Below are positions 5,171 through 11,443 of a stretch of 15,575 nucleotides of DNA, piece after piece. A model generated the notes under the pieces. That model did not search any database and had not been told where the DNA came from. It saw nothing but the letters and a program-made list of their open reading frames with translations. This stretch comes from DATGZH01 sp035297265 (GTDB lineage: Bacteria; Actinomycetota; Acidimicrobiia; Acidimicrobiales; RAAP-2): NCBI GenBank assembly GCA_035297265.1, contig DATGZH010000031.1, positions 1 to 15,575 of the forward strand. The letters are read 5' to 3'. Position 1 is the stretch's first letter. Every line of letters begins with the position of its first letter. The translations under genes and the position numbers were made by a program.

Positions 5171-6370
5171 TCACGGGGCCGCCGGCAGCTCGTTGGCCTC
5201 GGCCACCCGGCCGAACCAGCCGGCGCTCGGCTTGGGCCGGCGCTCGAAGGTGGTGCGGTCGACGGCGCAGAGGCCGAAGGTCGGCTGGTAACCGTAGGCC
5301 CACTCGAAGTTGTCGAGGAGCGTCCAGACGAAGTAGCCCCGGACGTCGAGGCCGTCGGCGAGGCAGCGGAGCACCCCGGTGAGGGCCTCGTGCACGTAGG
5401 CCACGCGCTCGGCGTCGTCGGCCGTGCCGATGCCGTTCTCGGTCACGTAGACCGGGCGGCCGCTCACCGCCGCCGCCCGCCGCACGGTGTGCTCGACCGA
5501 GTGGGGCCAGTACTCGTAGCCCATCTGCGTGACCGGGAGCCCCGCCTCCGGACCGAGGAGGCCCTCGGGGCCGAAGCGCATGCGGGTGTAGCACTGCACC
5601 CCGACGAAGTCGTCCTCCCCGGTCGCCTCGAGGTAGACGTCCTCCATCAGCCGTTCCGCCTCGTCCCGCAGCGGCTCGCCACCCGGCGCCGCCTGCATCT
5701 CGGCCATCGAGAGGGTGAGGCCCACCGGGAAGCGGCCCGGGCCCGCCCGGAGGGCCGCCCGGGCCAGGTGGTGGGTCCGCACCATGGCCTCGTTCACGGC
5801 CACGTAGCGGCCGAGGTCGGTGGCCCCGGGCGGGAAGGCACCGAGGAGGTAGCCGAGCACGGCCACCACGTTGGGCTCGTTCAGGGTGCAGGCCATGCCG
5901 ACGAGGTCGCCCAGGTGGGCCCCGGCCCGCTCGACGAAGCGGGCGAAGCGTTCGGGGGCGTCCGCCGCCTCCCAGCCGCCCCGGGCGGCCAGCCAACGCG
6001 GCGTCGTGAAGTGGTGGAAGGTGACGACGGGGAGGAGCCCCCGCTCGTGGCACGCCGCGCAGACGGCCCGGTAGTGGTCGAGCCAGGCGGTCGAGAACTC
6101 GCCCTCGGCCGGCTCGATGCGGCTCCACTCGAGGGAGAAGCGGTAGGCGCCGAGGCCGAGCCCGGCCACGAGGTCAACGTCCTCGGGCCAGCGGTGCACG
6201 GAGTCGCAGGCGTCCCCGCTCGGTTCGGCCACGCCTGAGCCCGCCTGGTGCTCCCAGTCCCACCAGTCGTTGTTGGTGTTGCCCCCCTCGATCTGGTGGG
6301 CCGCGGTGGCCACGCCCCACAGGAAGCCCTCGGGGAAGGTGGTCGCGACGTCGTCGCCGGGCGGGGGCAC
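5171..6370 (-). CDS. Family GH1 beta-glycosidase (beta-glucosidase-like)
   Basis: Encodes 399 residues from GTG 6370. GH1 enzymes are retaining glycosidases that release terminal beta-linked glucose, galactose or related sugars. The start of the barrel is clear (TFPEGFLWGVATAAHQIEGG, residues 11-30). The acid/base is Glu165 in TLNEP, the nucleophile is Glu311 in YVTENG, and the aglycone/glycone-site signature FVWTLLDNFEWAYGY follows at 347-361. No signal peptide is seen, so it is probably cytoplasmic. It is shorter than the typical 440-480 residues, suggesting trimmed loops; all catalytic motifs are present. The AAHQIEGGNTNNDWW variant points to a specific GH1 subgroup, so substrate should not be assumed. 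An ATG at 6436 would add 22 residues but overlaps the divergent thioesterase start; a TACCGT box 8 nt before the GTG supports the shorter form. Confidence 0.93.
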   Translation of the reverse strand: MPPPGDDVATTFPEGFLWGVATAAHQIEGGNTNNDWWDWEHQAGSGVAEPSGDACDSVHRWPEDVDLVAGLGLGAYRFSLEWSRIEPAEGEFSTAWLDHYRAVCAACHERGLLPVVTFHHFTTPRWLAARGGWEAADAPERFARFVERAGAHLGDLVGMACTLNEPNVVAVLGYLLGAFPPGATDLGRYVAVNEAMVRTHHLARAALRAGPGRFPVGLTLSMAEMQAAPGGEPLRDEAERLMEDVYLEATGEDDFVGVQCYTRMRFGPEGLLGPEAGLPVTQMGYEYWPHSVEHTVRRAAAVSGRPVYVTENGIGTADDAERVAYVHEALTGVLRCLADGLDVRGYFVWTLLDNFEWAYGYQPTFGLCAVDRTTFERRPKPSAGWFGRVAEANELPAAP

Positions 6371-6378
6371 CGGGCCGC

Positions 6379-6384
6379 ACGGTA
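6379..6384 (-). promoter_or_regulatory. Candidate -10 box of the GH1 gene
   Basis: On the minus strand this reads TACCGT, a TANNNT match ending 8 nt before the GTG at 6370. It implies a leaderless or nearly leaderless mRNA and helps fix the start. It lies in the 64-bp gap shared with the divergent thioesterase gene; no good -35 is visible. Confidence 0.35.
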
Positions 6385-6434
6385 GCGGACTGCCCGAGGG
6401 CCGGGCTCGCCCGGCGCGTCCGGCGACTGTCAAC

Positions 6435-7301
6435 ATGGCGCCGGTGAGCGACTCCCTCGACTTCCTCGTGCACCTGCTCGACCTCGAGCCGATCGAGGTC
6501 AACATCTTCCGGGGCACCCAACCCGACGAGGAGCGCCAGCGGGTCTTCGGGGGCCAGGTCGCCGGCCAGGCCCTCATGGCCGCCGGCCGGACGGTGGACC
6601 ACGGGCGGGTCCACTCGCTGCACTCCTACTTCCTGCGCCCGGGCGACCCGGCCGTCCCGATCCTCTACGAGGTGGACCGCATCCGCGACGGCAAGTCCTT
6701 CACGACCCGGCGGGTCGTGGCCATCCAGCACGGCCGGGCCATCTTCAACCTGGAGTGCTCCTTCCACGTCGACGAGGAGGGTCTCGACCACCAGTTCCCG
6801 ATGCCCGACGTGCCGGCCCCCGAAGACCTGCCCACGCTCCCCGAGCGGCTGGCCCCCATGCGCGAGCTCCTCGGCGACTGGTTCGATCGTCCCCACCCGA
6901 TCGACCAGCGCTACGTGGGCGGCCTCCCCTGGCACCACAGCGAGGTCGAGGCGGCCCCGTTCCAGCAGCTCTGGATCCGGGCCGACGGCGAGCTGCCGGC
7001 CGACCCCCTCCTCCACGCCTGCGTGGTGACCTACGCCTCGGACCTGACGCTCTTCGACACGATCCTGCAGCCCCACGACGTGCGCTGGGACGACGTCAAC
7101 TTCATGGGGGCGAGCCTCGACCACTGCATGTGGTTCCACCGCCCGTTCCGGGCCGACGAGTGGCTGCTCTACGACACCGACTCGCCGGTCGCCGCCTCGG
7201 CCCGGGGCCTGGCCCGGGGCTTCCTCTACGACCGGTCGGGCCGCCTCGTCGTCTCGATGGTCCAGGAGGGCCTGGCCCGGGTCATCCACGGCCCCGGCTG
7301 A
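6435..7301 (+). CDS. tesB: Acyl-CoA thioesterase II (TesB family)
   Basis: Encodes 288 residues, the usual TesB size. It hydrolyses acyl-CoA to free fatty acid and CoA in the cytoplasm. The double hot-dog fold is indicated by the N-terminal motif RVFGGQVAGQALMAA (residues 36-50) and the C-terminal SLDHCMWFHRPFRADEWLLY. Catalytic-type residues align with E. coli TesB: Asp203 (YASDLTL), Ser227 in place of Thr (ASLDH) and Gln277 (SMVQEG). The ATG at 6435 lacks a good ribosome-binding site, but upstream in-frame sequence has no family similarity and runs into the divergent GH1 gene. It converges on citrate synthase, with a hairpin at the stop codon. It could trim acyl-CoA pools in lipid turnover; the substrate range cannot be read from sequence. 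Confidence 0.94.
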   Translation: MAPVSDSLDFLVHLLDLEPIEVNIFRGTQPDEERQRVFGGQVAGQALMAAGRTVDHGRVHSLHSYFLRPGDPAVPILYEVDRIRDGKSFTTRRVVAIQHGRAIFNLECSFHVDEEGLDHQFPMPDVPAPEDLPTLPERLAPMRELLGDWFDRPHPIDQRYVGGLPWHHSEVEAAPFQQLWIRADGELPADPLLHACVVTYASDLTLFDTILQPHDVRWDDVNFMGASLDHCMWFHRPFRADEWLLYDTDSPVAASARGLARGFLYDRSGRLVVSMVQEGLARVIHGPG

Positions 7302-7308
7302 GGGGCCG
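7289..7308. terminator. Bidirectional hairpin between tesB and gltA
   Basis: CGGCCCC (7289-7295) and GGGGCCG (7302-7308) form a perfect 7-bp stem around a 6-nt loop that contains the tesB stop codon. It lies in the 12-bp gap and gene end between two convergent genes, so it may terminate both. No T-tract is present. Confidence 0.45.
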
Positions 7309-7313
7309 GGCGC

Positions 7314-8582
7314 TCAGCGCTGGCCGATGGGGACGTAGTCCCGGGACTCGGGGCCGATGTAGAGCTGGCGGGGCCGGGCGATCCGGGCGTCCTGGTCCAA
7401 GAGCTCCTGCCAGTGGGCCAGCCAGCCCACGGTGCGGGCGATGGCGAAGAGCACGGGGAACATCTCGAGCGGGAAGCCCATGGCCTGGTAGATGAGCCCC
7501 GAGTAGAAGTCGACGTTCGGGTAGAGCCGCCGCGAGGTGAAGTACTCGTCGTTGAGGGCGATCTCCTCGAGCTTGAGCGCGATGTCGAGGAGCGGGTTCT
7601 TGCCGGTCACCTCGAAGACCTCGTCGGCCGTGCGCTTGATGATCTTGGCCCGCGGGTCGTAGCTCTTGTAGACCCGGTGGCCGAATCCCTGGAGCCGGCC
7701 GTGGCCCTGCTTCACCGCGGCCACGAAGGCCGGGACCTCGTCGACGCTCCCGATCTCGGTCAGCATCCGGATGACCGCCTCGTTGGCCCCGCCGTGGCGG
7801 GGGCCGTAGAGGGCGGCGCAGGCCGCCGCGGTGGCCGAGTAGGGGTCGGCGTGGCTGGAGCCCACCACCCGCATGGCCGTGGTCGAGCAGTTCTGCTCGT
7901 GGTCGGCGTGGAGGATGAAGAGCACGTCGAGGGCCCGGGCCAGCACCGGGTTGGCCTCGAAGCGGGGCTCGGCCACCTTCCACATCATCGAGAGGAAGTT
8001 GGACGCGAAGTCGAGCGAGTTGTCCGGGTAGACGAACGGCATCCCGACGCTGAAACGGTGGGCCGCCGCGGCCAGGGTGGGCATCTTGGCGATGAGCCGG
8101 ATGATCTGCTTCTGGCGGGACTCGGGATCGAAGATCTCCTTGGCGTCGAGGTAGAAGGTGGACAGGGCGGCCACGGCCGAGACGAGCATGCCCATCGGGT
8201 GGGCGTCGTAGTGGAAGCCCTCCAAGAAGCGCTTCCGGACGTTCTCGTGGATGAAGGTGTGGAGGGTGATCTCCCGCCGCCAGACCTCGAACTCCGCCGC
8301 CGACGGCAGCTCGCCGAAAAGGAGCAGGTAGGCCACCTCGAGGTAGGTGGACTGCTCCGCCAGCTGCTCGATCGGGTAGCCCCGGTAGCGCAGGATCCCG
8401 GCCTCGCCGTCGAGGTAGGTGATGGCGCTCTCGCAGGCCGCCGTGGACATGAAGGCCGGGTCGTAGAACCAGGTGCCCGGCAGGATCTTGGACCACTCGG
8501 CGGCCGAGACCCCGCCGTTCACGATCGGTATCTCGAGCGTCTCACCCGTCCGGTTGTCGGTGATGGAGATGCTGTCCGTCAC
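7314..8582 (-). CDS. gltA: Citrate synthase (type II)
   Basis: Encodes 422 residues from GTG 8582, preceded by GAGGAGG about 10 nt upstream. It condenses acetyl-CoA and oxaloacetate to citrate and CoA, the entry step of the TCA cycle. The catalytic triad is visible: His263 in RHGGANEA, His302 in GFGHRVYKSYDPRAK and Asp358 in YPNVDFYSG, equivalent to His264, His305 and Asp362 of E. coli GltA. HADHEQN (225-231) is also typical. The N-terminal domain with TDNRTGETLEIPIVNG matches the longer, bacterial GltA type rather than short methylcitrate-type enzymes. It stands alone, with a roughly 120-bp leader region and no paralogue nearby. I see no departure from a functional enzyme. Confidence 0.97.
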   Translation of the reverse strand: MTDSISITDNRTGETLEIPIVNGGVSAAEWSKILPGTWFYDPAFMSTAACESAITYLDGEAGILRYRGYPIEQLAEQSTYLEVAYLLLFGELPSAAEFEVWRREITLHTFIHENVRKRFLEGFHYDAHPMGMLVSAVAALSTFYLDAKEIFDPESRQKQIIRLIAKMPTLAAAAHRFSVGMPFVYPDNSLDFASNFLSMMWKVAEPRFEANPVLARALDVLFILHADHEQNCSTTAMRVVGSSHADPYSATAAACAALYGPRHGGANEAVIRMLTEIGSVDEVPAFVAAVKQGHGRLQGFGHRVYKSYDPRAKIIKRTADEVFEVTGKNPLLDIALKLEEIALNDEYFTSRRLYPNVDFYSGLIYQAMGFPLEMFPVLFAIARTVGWLAHWQELLDQDARIARPRQLYIGPESRDYVPIGQR

Positions 8583-8703
8583 GGGCTCGGGCCCTCCTCT
8601 GTGCGGTCGCTGCGCTCTCTCGCTCCTGCGCTGTGGCCTGCCCACGGCGTCCCTGGCGCGGCCGCCGCGTGCGGCGCCGACCGCCCCGTACCGAAGGGCG
8701 ATC

Positions 8704-9891
8704 CTACGGCGCCTTGGTGGTCGTGGTCACACCGGCAGTCGTCGTCGTCGTGGTCGTGGGCGGGGTGGGGGGCGAGACCACCACCGCCACGGCCTGGGTC
8801 AGCCCCGAAAGGTCGGTCTGGGCGGCCGGCGGGGTCACCGCCACGGTGAGGACGTAGCTCGAGCCGGGGCGGACGGGCAGGGCGGGCAGGACGACGGCCG
8901 CCCCCCGGGACGGGGCCAGGGTCAGCGTGTGGCGGACGCTCGTCCCGGCCGCCCCCGGCGCCGCCCCGAGCTCCTGCAGCGAGGCCGAGACGACGAGGCC
9001 CGACTCGGCCACGTTGCCGGCGTTCCACAGGACCGCGGTCACCGTGAGGCTCCCCGTCGGCGGCAGGACCGAGACGGCCACGCCCCCCGGGAGCCCGGCC
9101 GGCGCCGGGGGCGACCCGTTCAACGGGGGCACGGCCGGCGGGTCGAGGCGCACCGCGACCAGCTCCACGCGGTGGTGCGGGGCCAGCCGGCGCGAGGACG
9201 CCACCTCGTCGACGAGTGTGGCCACCGGCCCCGGGGCCCAGAGGGTGGGGTCGGTCACCCAGACCGACCGGGGTAGGCGGGCCGACCCGCCGGCCGCGAA
9301 GAGCTGGCGCCGCAGGGCGGCGTAGCTCCGGTCGGCCTGCGCGAGCTCCGCCCCGGCCGACGCGAGCTCCGAGCCCACCTGGCTCGTCGAGAGGAGGATG
9401 GCCGAGGGTCCGCTGGACGCGCTGGCGGACGAGGGGGCGCCGGCGACCGGGAGGGGGGCCATGCCGAGCAGCCCGTCGACCGCCGAGCGGAGCTGGCGGA
9501 CGGCCGCCGCCCGGTCGGCCATCACCGTGGCGAAGTCGCCGCTCACGCCGGCCGGGGCGGCCGGCGGGGAGAGCGCGGCGGCCTCGGCCGAGTCGTTGGC
9601 CGACTGCACCACGAGGTCGTCGAGCTCGGTCTGGAGGCGGGGCCGGCTGAGCGTGGGCATGGCGTTCACGAGCGAGCGGAGCTGCGCACCCGTGCGGTTC
9701 GAGGCGTCCACCACGACCGACGCCTGGACGGCGAAGGACCGGTTCACCGAGCGCCGGTAGGGGCCCGAGGCCCGCCCGGTGAAGAAGGCCCCCCCGATCA
9801 GGGCGCCGACCACGAGGACGACGGCCACCCCCCCGAGGATCCAGGGCCCGAGGGCGCGACCGGGCCGGCGACGGCGCTCGCTTCCGGGCAT
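8704..9891 (-). CDS. Single-pass membrane protein with Ig-like extracellular domain, unknown
   Basis: Encodes 395 residues. A basic N-terminus (SERRRRPGR) is followed by one transmembrane helix (about 17-38), so the bulk is probably extracytoplasmic. Residues about 44-205 are Ala-rich and likely helical. About 240-372 looks like a beta-sandwich of the CARDB or Ig type (SLTVTAVLWNAGNVAESG, SYVLTVAVTPP). The tail 373-395 is Pro/Thr-rich with runs of threonine, a flexible or possibly glycosylated end. I do not recognise a named family. It follows the SQD1-like gene by 53 bp on the same strand, but a hairpin lies between them. A TAGCTT box 9 nt before the ATG suggests its own, nearly leaderless transcript. 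A cell-envelope role is inferred from topology only. Confidence 0.75.
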   Translation of the reverse strand: MPGSERRRRPGRALGPWILGGVAVVLVVGALIGGAFFTGRASGPYRRSVNRSFAVQASVVVDASNRTGAQLRSLVNAMPTLSRPRLQTELDDLVVQSANDSAEAAALSPPAAPAGVSGDFATVMADRAAAVRQLRSAVDGLLGMAPLPVAGAPSSASASSGPSAILLSTSQVGSELASAGAELAQADRSYAALRRQLFAAGGSARLPRSVWVTDPTLWAPGPVATLVDEVASSRRLAPHHRVELVAVRLDPPAVPPLNGSPPAPAGLPGGVAVSVLPPTGSLTVTAVLWNAGNVAESGLVVSASLQELGAAPGAAGTSVRHTLTLAPSRGAAVVLPALPVRPGSSYVLTVAVTPPAAQTDLSGLTQAVAVVVSPPTPPTTTTTTTAGVTTTTKAP

Positions 9892-9911
9892 TGGGGGTGA
9901 AAGCTACTGCC

Positions 9912-9941
9912 GGACCCCGCCACCGGGGCCCCGCCGGGTCC
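9912..9941 (-). terminator. Hairpin just after the sqdB-like gene
   Basis: GGACCC (9912-9917) pairs with GGGTCC (9936-9941) around a GC-rich interior that can pair further. It starts 3 bp past the sqdB-like stop and precedes the membrane protein gene. It lacks a T-tract; termination or attenuation are both possible. Confidence 0.35.
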
Positions 9942-9944
9942 TGC

Positions 9945-11159
9945 TCAGGCGTCGCTCGGGGCGTGCTCCCCGTGCGGGCCGGCCCCGGTCCGGGCCGCCG
10001 TCGGCAGCGTGCTCGTCGTGGTCCGCCAGTTGACGGTGGGGGCGATGGCGTCCCGGTCCACCCGGTCCCGGTGGCGGTCGGCGACCGAGAGGAGCGAGGT
10101 GATCATCGCCGTGTTGAGGAGGTGCGGCACGAGGCCGAGGTCCAGCAGCTTCGTGTGGGCCGCCCGGTAGTAGTGCTGCTCCTTCTCCACGCGGGGGTCG
10201 TCGAGGTGCTCGATCGTGACCCGCCCGGGGTAGGCCGAAGCCACGAGGTCGGCCAGCTCGCCCACCGAGTAGGACTCGGTGAACTGGTTGAACACCCGGT
10301 ACTCACCGGTGTCCGGCGGGTTGAGGAGGGCGAGCTCCACGCAGGCGAGGGTGTCGCGGATGTCGAGCATCCCCCGGGTCTGGCCGCCGGCCCCGTAGAC
10401 GGTGATCGGGTGGCCGACCACCGCCTGGACGCAGAAGCGGTTGAGGACGGTGCCGAAGACGCCGTCGTAGTCGAAGCGGGTGGCGAGCTCGGGGTGGAGC
10501 ACGGTCTCGGGCGTCTCTTGCCCGTAGACGATGCCCTGGTTGAGATCGGTCGAGCGGAGGCCCCAGATGCGGCAGGCGAACATGATGTTGTGGCTGTCGT
10601 GCACCTTGGACAGGTGGTAGAAGGACCCGGGCTGCTTGGGGTACGGCAGCACGTCGGTGCGCCCGCGGTGCGTGATCTCGATGAAGCCCTCTTCGATGTC
10701 GATATTGGGCGTGCCGTACTCGCCCATCGTGCCGAGCTTCACGAGGTGGATCGAGGGGTCCACCTCGGCGATGGCGTAGAGCAGGTTGAGCGTGCCGACC
10801 ACGTTGTTGACCTGGGTGTAGACGGCGTGCTGGCGGTCGATCATCGAGTAGGGGGCCGACCGCTGCTCGGCGAAGTGGACGATCCCGTCGGGGCGGAACT
10901 CCGCGATGACCCGCTGGACGAAGGCGGCGTCGGTCAGGTCGCCCACGAACGGGTACACCGCGAGGCCCGAGACCTCCTCCCAGACCCGGACGCGCCGCTG
11001 GAGGTGGGCGATGGGGACGAGGCTGTCGACCCCCATCTCGAAGTCGTACTGGCGGCGCACGAAGTTGTCGACGACGCCCACCTCGTGGCCACGGGCCGAG
11101 AGGTGGAGGGCCGTCGGCCAGCCCAGGTACCCGTCCGCCCCTAGCACCAGTACCTTCAC
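9945..11159 (-). CDS. sqdB: UDP-sulfoquinovose synthase-like SDR epimerase (SQD1/SqdB type)
   Basis: Encodes 404 residues from GTG 11159, preceded by AAGGAGGAG. SQD1-type enzymes use NAD to convert UDP-glucose and sulfite to UDP-sulfoquinovose, the donor for sulfolipid and related glycans. The Rossmann motif is GADGYLG (7-13). Long stretches match plant SQD1 closely from memory: HFAEQRSAPYSMIDR, KLGTMGEYGTPNIDIEEG, SFYHLSKVHDSHN, LNRFCVQAVVGHP and RVFNQFTESYSV. Thr144, Tyr181 and Lys185 match the catalytic Thr145, Tyr182 and Lys186 reported for Arabidopsis SQD1. The last 35 or so residues are a low-complexity extension. No sulfoquinovosyltransferase gene is in the window. Annotation as a generic NAD-dependent epimerase would be too vague; the alternative is a related archaeal-type enzyme such as Agl3, which makes the same product. 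Confidence 0.9.
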   Translation of the reverse strand: MKVLVLGADGYLGWPTALHLSARGHEVGVVDNFVRRQYDFEMGVDSLVPIAHLQRRVRVWEEVSGLAVYPFVGDLTDAAFVQRVIAEFRPDGIVHFAEQRSAPYSMIDRQHAVYTQVNNVVGTLNLLYAIAEVDPSIHLVKLGTMGEYGTPNIDIEEGFIEITHRGRTDVLPYPKQPGSFYHLSKVHDSHNIMFACRIWGLRSTDLNQGIVYGQETPETVLHPELATRFDYDGVFGTVLNRFCVQAVVGHPITVYGAGGQTRGMLDIRDTLACVELALLNPPDTGEYRVFNQFTESYSVGELADLVASAYPGRVTIEHLDDPRVEKEQHYYRAAHTKLLDLGLVPHLLNTAMITSLLSVADRHRDRVDRDAIAPTVNWRTTTSTLPTAARTGAGPHGEHAPSDA

Positions 11160-11429
11160 CCGACTCCTCCTTCTCCCGCCTCACGGCGGCGCTCGATCCG
11201 ACCGGGCCGTACGAACGTTTGGCCGCCGGCGGCCGGTCCGGCCACCCGGTTCGAGCCGCCCGAACTCTAGGCCGGGTCTCGGCTCGGTCCCGGAGACCGT
11301 GCAACACGTTTGCAATACAAGGATGCCCCACCAACCTGGGAATAGCCTGAACGTGGCCGCAAGGGAGCCTGGCGATGTGTGAGGAGTCGATGAAGGTGGC
11401 GGCCCGCCGAGGCCGCGGGCGCCGACCGC
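11160..11429. other. 270-bp intergenic region upstream of sqdB
   Basis: This gap separates two minus-strand genes and should hold the sqdB promoter. On the minus strand TAGAGT (11264-11269) fits TANNNT and would give a leader of roughly 100 nt, but no -35 matches. The leader could fold: GGCCGCCGGCGGCC (11221-11234) is a perfect palindrome, overlapped by GGCCGG-T-CCGGCC (11231-11243). A lower-GC patch at 11300-11320 contains TGCAA twice. A small reading frame lies at its right end, listed separately. I see no tRNA and no recognisable riboswitch. Confidence 0.4.
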
Positions 11430-11443
11430 TCAGCGCCGGGTGA
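11375..11443 (+). CDS. Possible 22-residue small ORF
   Basis: ATG 11375 opens a 22-codon frame (MCEESMKVAARRGRGRRPLS and two more residues). AAGGGAG lies 8 nt upstream, and a second in-frame ATG at 11390 has GAGGAG before it. Two well-spaced ribosome-binding sites in a short intergenic region are suggestive, but the product is very short and Arg-rich. It runs antisense into the end of the addA-like gene, and no clear promoter is seen. Chance is a real possibility. Confidence 0.2.
   Translation: MCEESMKVAARRGRGRRPLSAG

Noticed and set aside
3886..5382. 498-codon open frame on the plus strand
   Set aside because: It runs across three minus-strand genes and their gaps; translation is Ser/Arg/Pro-rich without motifs.
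6371..6436. ATG at 6436 as start of the GH1 gene
   Set aside because: It would overlap the divergent thioesterase start codon; the added residues are not GH1-like, and a -10 box fits the GTG at 6370 better.
8716..8764. GTC/GTG triplet run resembling a microsatellite or CRISPR-like repeat
   Set aside because: It encodes the Thr/Pro-rich tail of the membrane protein on the minus strand; there are no spacers or regular repeats.
7413..8849. 478-codon open frame on the plus strand
   Set aside because: It lies antisense to citrate synthase, has no recognisable motif and is biased in Gly/Arg/Val/Glu; a GC artefact.
9891..11144. 417-codon open frame on the plus strand
   Set aside because: It is antisense to the clearly real SQD1-like gene and has no family signature.
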